In this document: positions 1 through 10,297 of the stretch, piece after piece
Numbering within the stretch: position 1 is the stretch's first letter
Layout: every line of letters begins with the position of its first letter
Source of the DNA: Chitinophagaceae bacterium
GTDB lineage: Bacteria; Bacteroidota; Bacteroidia; Chitinophagales; Chitinophagaceae
Direction of reading: 5' to 3'
Assembly (NCBI GenBank): GCA_023957155.1
Contig: JAMLHK010000010.1
Location: 1 to 64,000, forward strand
DNA length: 64,000 nucleotides
Position numbers and translations under genes: made by a program
The notes under the pieces: generated by a model
Told to the model about the DNA's origin: nothing
Database searches by the model: none
What the model saw: only the letters and a program-made list of their open reading frames with translations

Positions 1-220
1 CGATGTGGCGGGGAGCGCGTGTATGTGACTGACTGTTGCAGCGAATAATTTTTCACTCACTTTCGCCGGCTCGAGGACTCCAGAACTCAGCCAGTTTTCA
101 GCATTTTCTCCGCAAGCCCGCTAACGTTCCACTAAAAATGAGCGGTTTAAATCACCACTTTGACACGGTTTCTTTGAATAGCCGTTGTATAATTCATTTT
201 GATTCATAAAATTTATCCCC

Positions 221-277
221 AATAAAGACAAAAATAAAATAATTGTCTTTATTGTAACGACAAATTTATTAATTTTG
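221..277 (+). promoter_or_regulatory. Inverted repeat and -7 promoter element before the ATPase gene
   Basis: An 11-bp perfect inverted repeat (221-231 AATAAAGACAA, 243-253 TTGTCTTTATT, 11-nt loop) lies just upstream of TAATTTTG at 270-277, which fits the Bacteroidota -7 consensus TAnnTTTG. The ATG at 285 is only 7 bp beyond the -7 element, so the transcript would be nearly leaderless. The dyad is placed where a repressor could act. This is read from sequence only. The first 220 bases hold no gene that I can support. Confidence 0.45.
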
Positions 278-284
278 TCTCCAT

Positions 285-1601
285 ATGAAGGATAAAATAA
301 AAGAAATATTATCAGAATATGCGGATAGTGAATATTTTGATAGATTGATTCCAAGAGACACCGATCTTATACCGGATTTGGAGAAAATGCAGGCAATCAT
401 CGGGCCGAGAAGAGTAGGCAAAACTTCCGCAATGTTTCTAACCATGCGCGAATTGAAACAAAAAAAACGGCTTGCTGCCGGGCAGATCCTTTATTTTAAT
501 TTTGAAGACGACAGGTTGCAATTTCAAACGCAGGATATGGATTTAATCCTGCAGGCGCAGACCGAGCTTTATCCGGATATAAACCTAAAAGAGGTCCGGT
601 TTTTCTTTGACGAAGTACAGGCTGCTCCCGGTTGGGAAGAGTTTTTGAACAGGATCAATGAAACCCTAACCAAGAAGATATGCTTTACAGGGAGTAACAG
701 CGCCGTACTTCACACCAAAGTAAAGTCTGTGATGAGAGGAAGAAGCCTGGCAAGGGAACTGCTGCCGCTCTCGTTCCGGGAATATTGCAACTTCACCGGT
801 GTCCAAACGGGTCAGTACGGAAAAGCAAAAACACAAACGATAGCTGCTTTTCAAAAATATTTGATCTATGGAGGGTTTCCGGAAACAACAATGCTTGGCG
901 ACAATATTGTACACTTGTCCTATCTCCAGGAATATTATAATGCCATGTTGTTGAGAGATATCGTGGAATACAACCAATTATCTAACTATAATTATCTCAG
1001 GGCTTTGTACAGGCATGCCACCACCACTATCGGTAAAACGGTAAGTGTACGGAGATTATTTAATCAAATAAAGTCACAAGGTTATAATGTTTCGCTCAAC
1101 AGCCTTTATGATGTTATGGATATGGCTGAAAATGCGTATTTATTTAAGCGGATCAGTAAGTTTGATCATTCATCGCTCAAATCGGCTAAGTCGGATAAAA
1201 AGATATACTGGATAGACAATGGCTTATTGAATGCAATTACAACCCAGTACACTTCTAATAAAGGACAATTACTGGAAAATCTTGTCTTTTGGGAATTATA
1301 CCGGAAATATGGTAATGTGTATAATAATAATGTTTTTTACTACAAAGATGGAACTTCGGAATGCGACTTTATAGTGCAAACGCATGAAGAAAAGTTAGTG
1401 CCTGTTCAGGTTTGCTGGTCTTTCTCAGCAATCGGCACCAGGGATAGGGAGTTGAAAGAATTACTTAAGGCCTGTGGTTATTCGGGGAGTAAACAGGCCT
1501 GGATGATCAGTTCAGATGAAGAAGATGATCTTGTTTTGGATGGAGTGAATATTAAAATCATTCCGGCCTGGAAATGGCTTTTATTTAGCGAAAACTTTTA
1601 A
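285..1601 (+). CDS. AAA+ ATPase with DUF4143 domain
   Basis: This 438-residue protein belongs to the common prokaryotic AAA_14/DUF4143 ATPase family. Near residue 40 it has a P-loop, GPRRVGKTS. A Walker B strand with FFFDEVQ lies near residue 110, and a sensor-like segment FTGSNS near residue 137. The C-terminal half is the DUF4143 region, and near residue 365 it carries an SECDFIV...PVQVCW segment resembling a degenerate PD-(D/E)XK core. Members are cytoplasmic, often single-gene and variably present, and their biological role is unsettled. The gene stands alone with its own promoter. Family assignment is firm; any function beyond ATP binding is inference. Confidence 0.9.
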   Translation: MKDKIKEILSEYADSEYFDRLIPRDTDLIPDLEKMQAIIGPRRVGKTSAMFLTMRELKQKKRLAAGQILYFNFEDDRLQFQTQDMDLILQAQTELYPDINLKEVRFFFDEVQAAPGWEEFLNRINETLTKKICFTGSNSAVLHTKVKSVMRGRSLARELLPLSFREYCNFTGVQTGQYGKAKTQTIAAFQKYLIYGGFPETTMLGDNIVHLSYLQEYYNAMLLRDIVEYNQLSNYNYLRALYRHATTTIGKTVSVRRLFNQIKSQGYNVSLNSLYDVMDMAENAYLFKRISKFDHSSLKSAKSDKKIYWIDNGLLNAITTQYTSNKGQLLENLVFWELYRKYGNVYNNNVFYYKDGTSECDFIVQTHEEKLVPVQVCWSFSAIGTRDRELKELLKACGYSGSKQAWMISSDEEDDLVLDGVNIKIIPAWKWLLFSENF

Positions 1602-1735
1602 ATATGGCATATTTATATTCCGTTAGCCCCGTTTCACACGAAAAATGTTTAACCCCTCCAACTCATCCTCCATTTTTTGGTTTATTTCGCTATTTTCATT
1701 AGCATTAGCTCTTGTATCTAAACGAAACCTGACGA

Positions 1736-3523
1736 ATGAATATTCTTTGGCACTATCTCAAACCGCATCGCTGGCTGATTGTACTGGCGCTGTCTTTAGC
1801 CGGAGCAGCGCAATTGCTCACGCTGATTGATCCCCTGATCTTCGGAAAGATCATTGACGATTATGCTACTAACCCCGGAACTAAAACTGAGAAGGAATTA
1901 GTCAACGGCGTGATTTTCTGGTTGCTGGTGGCAGTTGCTATTGCTTTGCTGGCGCGGCTTGCCAAAGCGCTGCAGGATTATGTGATGCGGCTGGCTGTGC
2001 AAAAATTCGGGATGCAGATCTTTAACGATGGTTTAAAGCAAACCCTCCGGCTTTCCTTCCAGGAGTTTGAAGGACAAAGAAGCGGCGAGACGCTTTCCGT
2101 GCTGCAGAAAGTACGTACTGATACCGAACGGTTCATCAATTCGTTCATCAATATCCTTTTTTCTTCCCTTATCGGTATCGGCTTTTTAATATGGTATGCT
2201 GTTACCAGGCACTGGTTGCTGATACCGGTTTTTATTATTGGCGTGGTGGTACTGGGCGGACTTACAGGATTGCTGAGCAAAAAAATAAAAACCCTTCAGC
2301 GCTCCATCAACCGCGAAACGAACCAGATGTCGGGCGCTATTACCGAATCACTTCGTAATATTGAGTTGGTTAAAAGCCTCGGACTTACCTATCCCGAAAT
2401 CAGGAGGCTGAGAGACCATACCAAAAAAATATTCGACCTCGAAATACAGAAGGTAAAAAAAGTTCGGATGCTCAGCTTCTTACAAAGCTCGGCGCTTACT
2501 TTATTGCGGCAATCCATCTTGTTCATTTTATTGTGGCTTATCTTCCGGCACGTGCTTACCACCGGGGAGCTGATCAGTATGCAATTCATCTCCACTACTA
2601 TTTTTGGCCCGCTGCAGGATCTGGGCAATATCATTCTTTCCTACCGGGAGGCGGAGGCGTCTCTCATGAATTTCGACCGGCTGATGAAAAAACCGGTGGA
2701 AACCCGGCCGGAGGAGCCGGTTGCGATCGGGCCGTTGGAATCCCTGCGCTTTGAGCACGTGGTGTTTCGCCATACCAGCGCCCCGGTGAACGCGATTGAT
2801 GATGTCTCCTTCGCGTTGAAAAGTGGCGATACGATTGCCTTTGTGGGACCCTCCGGATCGGGGAAATCTACTTTGCTGAAATTGCTGGTGGGTTTGTACC
2901 GCCCGGTAAAAGGGGAGATCTATTTTAATGATATCCCCGCCGCGGATATCCGCTATAATGAAATGCGTCGTCAGATTGGATTTGTAACGCAGGACACGCA
3001 GTTATTTTTTGGAACCATAAAAGAAAACCTCCTGTTTGTGAAGCCCGGGGCAACGGATGAGGAAATACGCCATGCCCTGCACCAGGCGTCCTGTGAGGCG
3101 ATGCTTGCCCGTTCCGCTAAAGGGCTGGACACAGTTTTAGGGGAAAGCGGCATGAAATTGTCGGGAGGCGAAAAGCAACGGATCGCCATAGCCCGGGCCT
3201 TGTTACGGCAGCCGCGACTGCTGATCTTTGATGAAGCTACTTCCGCGCTGGACTCGCTTACCGAAGAATCCATCACGGAAACCATCAAATCTATTTCCGC
3301 GCAAAGAGATCCGATCACCATCTTAATAGCCCACCGGCTGTCCACCATCATGCATGCGGATATCATTTATGTGCTGGAAAAAGGAAAGGTAGCCGAGTCG
3401 GGCAGCCATGATTTCCTGGTAGAAAAAAAAGGATTGTATTATGCCATGTGGCGGCAGCAGATTGGAGAAAGAAGAAGTGAGCCCGTGATGGTGGAGGAGG
3501 ACAACGACACCGGGGAGGAATGA
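1736..3523 (+). CDS. ABC transporter, fused permease and ATP-binding protein
   Basis: The 595-residue protein has the half-transporter layout of the exporter (MsbA/LmrA-like) family. An N-terminal six-helix membrane domain spans about residues 15-310. A nucleotide-binding domain from about residue 340 carries Walker A GPSGSGKST, signature LSGGEKQR, Walker B LLIFDEATSALD and an H-loop IAHRLST. It would work as a homodimer in the inner membrane and export a hydrophobic substrate, which cannot be named from sequence. The ATG at 1736 gives a start just before the first membrane helix. The 134-bp gap upstream contains no other gene. Confidence 0.93.
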   Translation: MNILWHYLKPHRWLIVLALSLAGAAQLLTLIDPLIFGKIIDDYATNPGTKTEKELVNGVIFWLLVAVAIALLARLAKALQDYVMRLAVQKFGMQIFNDGLKQTLRLSFQEFEGQRSGETLSVLQKVRTDTERFINSFINILFSSLIGIGFLIWYAVTRHWLLIPVFIIGVVVLGGLTGLLSKKIKTLQRSINRETNQMSGAITESLRNIELVKSLGLTYPEIRRLRDHTKKIFDLEIQKVKKVRMLSFLQSSALTLLRQSILFILLWLIFRHVLTTGELISMQFISTTIFGPLQDLGNIILSYREAEASLMNFDRLMKKPVETRPEEPVAIGPLESLRFEHVVFRHTSAPVNAIDDVSFALKSGDTIAFVGPSGSGKSTLLKLLVGLYRPVKGEIYFNDIPAADIRYNEMRRQIGFVTQDTQLFFGTIKENLLFVKPGATDEEIRHALHQASCEAMLARSAKGLDTVLGESGMKLSGGEKQRIAIARALLRQPRLLIFDEATSALDSLTEESITETIKSISAQRDPITILIAHRLSTIMHADIIYVLEKGKVAESGSHDFLVEKKGLYYAMWRQQIGERRSEPVMVEEDNDTGEE

Positions 3524-3662
3524 CACAAATACCTGTTTTAAACAATATTTGGACAGCGGAAAAAGGGAAAGATGTTGCCCTGGTTACTGCGGCGTATCCT
3601 TACAAGCCTTTTTAATTGCGATCCGCTCTATTCTCCTTTCAACTTATTCACGATCCACTCAT

Positions 3663-4943
3663 TCAGTTTTCCCTCTGTTCGGGGAAGGTCCAGTGCCCCG
3701 TTTCCGGAACCGTAAACAATTCTTTGGACGCGGTGATCACGTTGTAAGCTGCGAACATGGAGGTAGGCGGACAGGTTTCATCATTAAAACCCAGGGTATA
3801 TATTCCCGGCACTTTCAGTTGCCTCGCAAAGTTCACTACATCATAATACCCTGCCGTATTGATCTTTTCCCGGGTGTTGTTGAATGTAAGATTATTTTTA
3901 TCAAACAGATGTGGCCATCCTCCGGCGCGGCCTTTTAAATACCCCGTTACATCGGATAAGGCGGGATAGAATGAGGCGAGGAACTTTACACGTGGGTCAA
4001 GCGCAGCGGTTACGATGGACAAAGCCCCACCCTGGCTGCCACCTATAACTCCCAGATTTTTTCCATCATATTGGGGAAGGCTTGTCAAAAAATCATTGGC
4101 CCGTATGCAACCAAGATAAACGCGTTTGTAATAATAGCGGTCTTTGTCGTCTAAATTATAGTTCCAATACCCTGCAAACGCCCCTGCCATGAGATTGCTA
4201 TAAACAGATGCATCCAGGGTAACCGGTATTCCATGAATACCAATCTGGAAAGTGATTATACCTTTTTCAGCATTGGCAATATCCCCATAATAAGGCCGGG
4301 CGCCGGCTCCGGGAACTTGTAACAAGGCGGGATATTTCCCTTCTTTTTTAGGTACACACAATATCCCGTAAAGCCTTGTACCTACCTTATAATGCTGAAG
4401 GTTGACATGATATACATTGACATTTTCTGTGCAGCGCTCAGGAAGTAAAGTCATTCCTGCATCGAGTGGTATCTCTGCCAGTTCGGCTTTTGCCGTAGTC
4501 CAGAAATTGTGAAAATCCGGAGGGTTGCCAACAGTGGGTTCTATTTGCAATGGATTGAAACCGGCTGTAGCCAGTCCTCTGTAGGTTTTTCCGTTTACAA
4601 AGGCAGTGACTGTGCAGCGTAAAAATCCGGGAGTTTTCAGGGTGCCGCCGTCTATGCTAAGGATACCGTTGGCTATGCTCAGTGAATCTTTTTTTGTTGC
4701 CTCCATCCTTTCCGGCCCCACTTCGTATTTCACTATGGCATTTTTTAACGCATTTCCACTTTGTAAAACCGTAATGGTAAACTTTACTTTTTCACCCGGT
4801 TTATAGGTCCAGTCTGAGTGATCCGGAGCCACCACCACTTTGATCAATTGTTGGGCAGGCTGGCCTATGCCATAGCTGATAAAGGCGGAGCAGGCGAACA
4901 CCAGCGCAAGGCGGCGAATGATTAGGGAGGTAATAAAGCGCAT
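3663..4943 (-). CDS. Acetylxylan esterase/cephalosporin-C deacetylase-like hydrolase, frameshifted near its C-terminus
   Basis: A secreted alpha/beta hydrolase of the AXE1 type. The ATG at 4943 is chosen because it starts a signal peptide (MRFITSLIIRRLALVFACSA) ending at a Gly-Gln site; the open frame further upstream to 5009 lacks one. An N-terminal beta-rich region is followed by the hydrolase fold. The nucleophile elbow is GGSQGG, the acid is in GFNDETCPP and the histidine in GHW, so the triad is complete. The frame stops after FPEQREN. The next frame continues with KLNEWIVNKLKGE and stops at 3628, which is how family members end. One base appears to be missing from the T4 run (A4 on the coding strand) at 3667-3670. 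The enzyme probably acts on acetylated polysaccharide in the periplasm. Confidence 0.85.
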   Translation of the reverse strand: MRFITSLIIRRLALVFACSAFISYGIGQPAQQLIKVVVAPDHSDWTYKPGEKVKFTITVLQSGNALKNAIVKYEVGPERMEATKKDSLSIANGILSIDGGTLKTPGFLRCTVTAFVNGKTYRGLATAGFNPLQIEPTVGNPPDFHNFWTTAKAELAEIPLDAGMTLLPERCTENVNVYHVNLQHYKVGTRLYGILCVPKKEGKYPALLQVPGAGARPYYGDIANAEKGIITFQIGIHGIPVTLDASVYSNLMAGAFAGYWNYNLDDKDRYYYKRVYLGCIRANDFLTSLPQYDGKNLGVIGGSQGGALSIVTAALDPRVKFLASFYPALSDVTGYLKGRAGGWPHLFDKNNLTFNNTREKINTAGYYDVVNFARQLKVPGIYTLGFNDETCPPTSMFAAYNVITASKELFTVPETGHWTFPEQREN

Positions 4944-5028
4944 AATGAAATTTTTATTGAAAATATGGCTTTTTCTCCTTGATATACAATAATTTCTAAC
5001 TTTAGGCATTGTTACAAAAACAGGAGGA

Positions 5029-8000
5029 TTGAAAAACCGGCTGCTATTGATATTATTGTGTTTATTGGGTGTTCAATTGGGAACCGCGCAGGAAAATCCT
5101 TCTCTCTCCAACCTCCGGAAAAAATACCTGCCTGTAACATCCGATACTCTTTTACTGGATACCCTGAGCATTGTTCCCGAAACGTTTTTAATAGAAAATA
5201 TAGACAGCAGTGATTACTCGCTGGATATTTTTAACGCCCGGCTTATCTGGAAGAAAAAACCGCAGCGGGATTTTGTAAACGTTTCCTACCGGGTTTTTCC
5301 GGGAAAGTTTAACCCGGTTTACCAGCGTCTGCGGTTTGATAGTATCAGTAACTATTTTCTCGCCCCGCCTGTGAGCGGGGAAAGCTTATCCGGGATCGGG
5401 AATTCTATCTTTGATTTTGGCAACATTAATTACAACGGCAGCTTTGGCAGGGGATTGTCTTTTGGAAACCAGCAGGATGTGGTGCTGAATTCCACCCTTA
5501 ACCTGCAGATGAACGGTTATCTCGCTGATAGTATTCAGATCGCCGCTGCTATTACCGACAGCAATATTCCTATACAACCGGACGGCAATACCCAAAATCT
5601 GAATGAATTTGATAAAGTATTTATCCAGTTTAAAAAGAGGGGCTGGCATTTTGATATAGGGGATATTGACATCCGCCAGCAAAAGCATTATTTTCTGAAC
5701 TATTATTCCCGCCTACAGGGTGCGGCTTTTGAGCAACAAAACAAAATAGGGGCAGGCGTGAACAACCGGTTGATGCTGAGCGGCGCTATTGCAAAAGGAA
5801 AATATACACGAAATATCTTCAATGGTCTGGAAGGCAATCAGGGCCCGTACCGGCTGCAGGGACCCAATAATGAACTGTTTTTCATAGTGCTCGCCGGAAC
5901 AGAACGCGTATATATTGACGGGGAATTAATGCAACGCGGGGAGGACCAGGATTACGTGATCAATTACAATACGGCGGAACTTACTTTCACACCCAGGCAA
6001 ATGATCACCAAGGATAAGCGGATCCAGGTAGAGTTTGCCTATGCAGACCGGAACTTCCTTAATTCGCAGTTGTTTGTTTCGGACGAAGCGGAGATCAATG
6101 AAAAACTAAAACTGAGAGTGGCGGCTTATTCAAATGTGGATGCAAAAAATTCCCCGGTCAATCAAACCCTGGACCCGCTGCAGAAACAATTTTTATCCGA
6201 TATCGGCGACAGCATCTACCAGGCGCTGTATCCTTCACAGGTACCGGATACTTTTTCCGTTAATAAAATATTGTATAAAAAAATTGACACTGTTTATAAC
6301 AACAACGTACACGATTCCGTGTATGTATATGCCACTTCTCCCGGAGAAAGTTTATACAACCTTGCTTTTACCGAAGTCGGACAGGGCAATGGGGATTATA
6401 TACCGGATGAAACCAGCGCAGCCAACGGAAAATTATTTAAGTGGGTGGCTCCCGGCGCCAATAATGAAAAGCAGGGCAGATACGATCCCGTAATATTACT
6501 GGTTACGCCTAAGAAGCAACAGGTCGTTAGCGTTGGTGCGGATTATAAAATTACGGAACATACTAATTTGAGCGCTGAGATGGCCATGAGTAATTATGAC
6601 ATCAATACTTTTTCAAAAAAAGATAAAGAAGACAACAAGGGATATGCTGTAAAAATGCAATTGACCGATGCCCGCCCGTTCAGGAAAAGTTCCCCGGATC
6701 TGATGCTGAAAACCCGGTTGAATTACGAATGGGTGCAAAACCGGTTCAGACCCGTGGAACGTTTGCGGAATGTAGAGTTTTTCAGGGGCTGGGGCTTGCC
6801 TTTGAATTATGTTCAGGAGGCAACGGAAAACCTGGTGCAGGCAGGTGTGGAACTTAATGGCGCCAATGGAGATCTGATAGGCTATCAGGTTGAAAATTAT
6901 ACCCGCAGCGACGGGTATAAAGGCGTGAAAAACCTGGTGCAGTACAAAGCCGATTACGGAAACTGGCATCTGAACAATCAATTTGTTGTTACCACTTTCA
7001 GTCAGCCCGATCAAAAGGGTTATTATCTAAAACCCGGTATTGACGTCTCACGGTTGTTTCCCCGGATAGGGAACTACCGGATCGGGGGAGGATATACCTC
7101 CGAACGGAACGACCTGCGCTACCGGCAGTACGATTCCCTGAATGCCGGCAGCTTTTCGTATGCTATCTGGCAGGCCTACCTGAAATCTCCTATGGAAAAA
7201 CCAAACAAGTGGGGGCTGAGCTATTATACAAGAAGCGACAAATATCCCTATCAGGCAAAACTGGTTCCTTCGGACCGAAGTAGTAACATCAATGCCTACA
7301 CGGAGTTGATGAAAAATGAAAAACATCAGTTGAAGGTAAATCTGACCTACAGGAAACTGACGGTAACAGACACGAAGGTAACCACCCAACAGCCGGAGGA
7401 AACCGTGTTGGGCAGAGCCGAATATTTTATCAACGAACTGAAAGGGCTGATCAATGGGAACATATTGTACGAAGTAGGAACGGGGCAGGAACAGAAACGC
7501 GATTTTACTTATGTGGAAGTGCCTCCCGGACAGGGAGAATATACCTGGAATGATTACAATGGAAATGGTATTCCGGAACTGAATGAATTTGAGTTATCCC
7601 AGTTTCGCGACCAGGCAAAATATATCCGGATTTTTACCCCCACCAACGATTTCATAAAAGCCAACTATCTGCAGTTCAATTACAGTTTTATAATCAATCC
7701 CCGGTCCGTTATTGACCTGTCGAAAGCAGCGGGTTTTCGGAAATTTCTCACCCGGTTATATTTCCAGAGTTCACTGCAGGTAAATAAGAAGGAAAATTCC
7801 GATCGGTTACAGTTCAATCCTTTTGCGGTGCCCTGGCAGGATACTTCCCTGATCCTCCTTAACCAGGTATTCAGTAATTCATTTTCCTTCAACCGCTTCA
7901 GCAGTGTTTGGGGCATGGATGTCAATAATGTCCGGAACAACAATAAAGCTTTTCTGACCTATGGCTATGAAAGCCGGCGGGTCAATGATTGGAATATAAG

Positions 8001-8514
8001 GGGAAGATGGAATCTCAGCCGTTCTTTTCTGCTGGAACTGGTTGGTAAGAAAAATGAAAACCAGCTGGTAACCCCCAATTTTGATAACCGGAACTACCAC
8101 ATTGAGGCTTATGGCGTTGAACCGCGACTGTCTTTCATCCGGGGAACCGGCTTCAGAACGGTTGTGGGATACAAACTGGATCATAAGGTTAATACGGATT
8201 CTGTGCAAAAGGCGATCATCCATTCTCTTACGGGAGAGGTAAAATACAATGTACTTTCCAGCAGTTCCATCACCGGTAAATTCACTTACAGCCAAATCCG
8301 GTACGATGATCCCGGAAGCGGCAACGTTCCCAATACCAGCGTTTCCTATATCATGCTGGATGCGTTATTGCCGGGTAAAAATTTTCTCTGGACGCTTGAT
8401 TTCAGCAAGCGGCTGACTTCTTACCTGGAGTTGAATTTTCAATATGAGGGTAGAAAAGCGGGTCATTCCCATACGGTACATATCGGGAGGGCGTCCCTCA
8501 GGGCCCTGTTTTAG
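5029..8514 (+). CDS. Large secreted outer-membrane beta-rich protein of unknown function
   Basis: The 1161-residue protein starts at TTG 5029, where a signal peptide (MKNRLLLILLCLLGVQLGTAQ) begins directly after an AGGAGG at 5022-5027; the spacing is tight, but no better start is visible. The rest lacks membrane helices and is rich in alternating aromatic and polar strands, as expected for a large outer-membrane barrel or surface protein. A motif near residue 846 (NDYNGNGIPELNEFE) looks like a calcium-binding Asp/Asn-rich loop. The C-terminal third reads as repeated amphipathic strands up to the final RALF, a typical barrel-closing strand with a terminal aromatic residue. Similar large proteins are conserved in Bacteroidota without known function. 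Confidence 0.7.
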   Translation: MKNRLLLILLCLLGVQLGTAQENPSLSNLRKKYLPVTSDTLLLDTLSIVPETFLIENIDSSDYSLDIFNARLIWKKKPQRDFVNVSYRVFPGKFNPVYQRLRFDSISNYFLAPPVSGESLSGIGNSIFDFGNINYNGSFGRGLSFGNQQDVVLNSTLNLQMNGYLADSIQIAAAITDSNIPIQPDGNTQNLNEFDKVFIQFKKRGWHFDIGDIDIRQQKHYFLNYYSRLQGAAFEQQNKIGAGVNNRLMLSGAIAKGKYTRNIFNGLEGNQGPYRLQGPNNELFFIVLAGTERVYIDGELMQRGEDQDYVINYNTAELTFTPRQMITKDKRIQVEFAYADRNFLNSQLFVSDEAEINEKLKLRVAAYSNVDAKNSPVNQTLDPLQKQFLSDIGDSIYQALYPSQVPDTFSVNKILYKKIDTVYNNNVHDSVYVYATSPGESLYNLAFTEVGQGNGDYIPDETSAANGKLFKWVAPGANNEKQGRYDPVILLVTPKKQQVVSVGADYKITEHTNLSAEMAMSNYDINTFSKKDKEDNKGYAVKMQLTDARPFRKSSPDLMLKTRLNYEWVQNRFRPVERLRNVEFFRGWGLPLNYVQEATENLVQAGVELNGANGDLIGYQVENYTRSDGYKGVKNLVQYKADYGNWHLNNQFVVTTFSQPDQKGYYLKPGIDVSRLFPRIGNYRIGGGYTSERNDLRYRQYDSLNAGSFSYAIWQAYLKSPMEKPNKWGLSYYTRSDKYPYQAKLVPSDRSSNINAYTELMKNEKHQLKVNLTYRKLTVTDTKVTTQQPEETVLGRAEYFINELKGLINGNILYEVGTGQEQKRDFTYVEVPPGQGEYTWNDYNGNGIPELNEFELSQFRDQAKYIRIFTPTNDFIKANYLQFNYSFIINPRSVIDLSKAAGFRKFLTRLYFQSSLQVNKKENSDRLQFNPFAVPWQDTSLILLNQVFSNSFSFNRFSSVWGMDVNNVRNNNKAFLTYGYESRRVNDWNIRGRWNLSRSFLLELVGKKNENQLVTPNFDNRNYHIEAYGVEPRLSFIRGTGFRTVVGYKLDHKVNTDSVQKAIIHSLTGEVKYNVLSSSSITGKFTYSQIRYDDPGSGNVPNTSVSYIMLDALLPGKNFLWTLDFSKRLTSYLELNFQYEGRKAGHSHTVHIGRASLRALF

Positions 8515-8717
8515 ATGCAATTGGAATTTTCTTTCAAAAAAAATATTCCCTGCCTGATGGGTGTTTTGCCTTCCTCTATATACTTATAAAAGGGATCGCG
8601 GAACGTCTGTAAAATATAGCATTATGATAGGTCCCTTTTGATTACCCATATTATTCCACTACATTTAAAAAATAAAATATTACATCCGGCAAACAGACCC
8701 TGTACTTTTCGGCGCTT

Positions 8718-8813
8718 CCCGGATTTTCGCAGGTGGGACACCCGTCTGTAGGACCTACTACCGGTTGGCGTCCTTCACCGACCGGAATGACACAGGTAGA
8801 GCGAAAATCCGGG
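8718..8813. repeat. Inverted repeat in the intergenic region before the ceramidase-like gene
   Basis: The 388-bp region 8515-8902 has no gene. It holds a 13-bp perfect inverted repeat, CCCGGATTTTCGC at 8718-8730 and its complement at 8801-8813, separated by 70 bp. The string GTACTTTTC also occurs just outside each arm (near 8702 and 8822) in direct orientation. The layout is that of a small palindromic mobile or interspersed element, possibly flanked by a target duplication. No transposase is present. Confidence 0.45.
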
Positions 8814-8902
8814 ATGCACCCGTACTTTTCATCCTTTGCTGTTTCCCGGGTATTTTAAGTATATTTAAAGATTTTGATTGCATATTATTAAACGATCCGG
8901 AT

Positions 8903-10297
8903 ATGACACATGCACAACGACGGAGATTTTTTATAACGGGGGCAGCTTTGATCTTGCTGACCCTTCCTGTTTTGGGACAAAATAATAATAATGAAGGCTG
9001 GAAGGCAGGCGTCGCCAGCGCCATTATTACGCCCGGTCAACCGCAGTGGATGGCGGGATACGGATTCAGAGACCATCCCTCTGAAGGTAAAATAATGGAC
9101 ATATGGATAAAGGCATTAGCCCTGCAGGATGCAAACGGGAAACAGGCGGTTCTTATAACGGCGGATTTGGTGGGTATCCCCAAAAAACTGTCGGATAAGG
9201 TCAGAGATCAGCTAAAAACAAAATATAATTTATCCCGGTCACAGATCATCATCAATACTTCTCATACGCATACGGGTCCTGTTTTGTCGGATGCCCTGGT
9301 GAGTATTTACCCGGTGAATGAAAATCAGCAAAAAGATATTGACAACTATACGAACCAGTTAGGAGATAAGCTGATAGACCTCGCAGGTAAGGCGCTGCAT
9401 GACATGCAGCCGGCACAACTTTACTCCGGCAATGGGGTGGCCCGCTTCCAGGTGAACAGAAGAAATAATAAGGAAGCTACCTTGTCGTCACAATCTCATC
9501 TCAACGGGCCGAATGATTATGCCGTTCCGGTAATTAAGGTCGTCAACAGAAACGGTGGTCTAATGGCGGTTGCCTTCGGTTATGCCTGTCATAATACAAC
9601 ATTGTCGCTGTACAAATGGTCGGGAGATTATGCCGGGTTTGCACAGGCGGAACTGGAAAAAATGTATCCCGGCGCCACTGCCTTGTTCATGCAGGGTTGT
9701 GGAGCCGACTTAAATCCCCTACCACGTGGTAATGTTCAATTAGCCGAACAATATGGAAAGGAGCTTGCCGCGGCCGTAAACAGGATGTTAGAAGAAGAAA
9801 TGAAACCATTACGCCCGGAATTAGCCACTTCCTATTCGGAAATTGATCTGCAACTAAACACAGCTCCCTCCAGGGAGGAATTGCAGAACGTAGCCGAAAA
9901 TGGCAGCGGGTATGAAAAACGCTGGGCTCAGAATATGATCCAACAGTTGGATAAAGGACAGGCGTTGATGAGTTCCTACCCCTACCCGGTGGAGGTTTGG
10001 AAATTGGGCGACCAGTCAATGGTGGCTTTAGGAGGAGAAGTGGTCGTAGGGTATGCGCTTGAGTTGAAACGGATCTTTGGAGAAGATGTATTTGTGCTGG
10101 GTTATTCCAACGATGTTATGAATTACATTCCCACCGCTCTAATATTGAGAGAGGGGGGATACGAAGGGGCATCGGCCTCCATGGTATATGGGTTGCCTGC
10201 CACCTGGAAAGCCAATATTGAGGCCGATATTCTACAGGAAGTTTTGAAACTTGCTACACAAATAGGGGTGCCCATACCTGAAACAAAAATTCGTTAA
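8903..10297 (+). CDS. Neutral/alkaline ceramidase-like secreted hydrolase
   Basis: The start at 8903 gives a signal peptide (MTHAQRRRFFITGAALILLT). The open frame begins at 8765, but the extra 46 residues look non-coding. Characteristic features of the Ceramidase_alk N-terminal family are the early AGVASAIITPGQPQWMAGYG strand, TSHTHTGP near residue 125, YACHNTTL, and FMQGCGADLNP near residue 270. The histidines and the GCGADLNP loop correspond to zinc and substrate-binding positions of the family. The length of 464 residues is that of the bacterial short form without the C-terminal immunoglobulin-like domain. Many such proteins cluster with glycosidases, so the substrate need not be ceramide. 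It is followed by a relic and a second family member. Confidence 0.85.
   Translation: MTHAQRRRFFITGAALILLTLPVLGQNNNNEGWKAGVASAIITPGQPQWMAGYGFRDHPSEGKIMDIWIKALALQDANGKQAVLITADLVGIPKKLSDKVRDQLKTKYNLSRSQIIINTSHTHTGPVLSDALVSIYPVNENQQKDIDNYTNQLGDKLIDLAGKALHDMQPAQLYSGNGVARFQVNRRNNKEATLSSQSHLNGPNDYAVPVIKVVNRNGGLMAVAFGYACHNTTLSLYKWSGDYAGFAQAELEKMYPGATALFMQGCGADLNPLPRGNVQLAEQYGKELAAAVNRMLEEEMKPLRPELATSYSEIDLQLNTAPSREELQNVAENGSGYEKRWAQNMIQQLDKGQALMSSYPYPVEVWKLGDQSMVALGGEVVVGYALELKRIFGEDVFVLGYSNDVMNYIPTALILREGGYEGASASMVYGLPATWKANIEADILQEVLKLATQIGVPIPETKIR

Noticed and set aside
121-354. Minus-strand open frame over the ATPase promoter
   Set aside because: It overlaps the promoter dyad and the start of the ATPase gene, and its residues show no domain or signal pattern.
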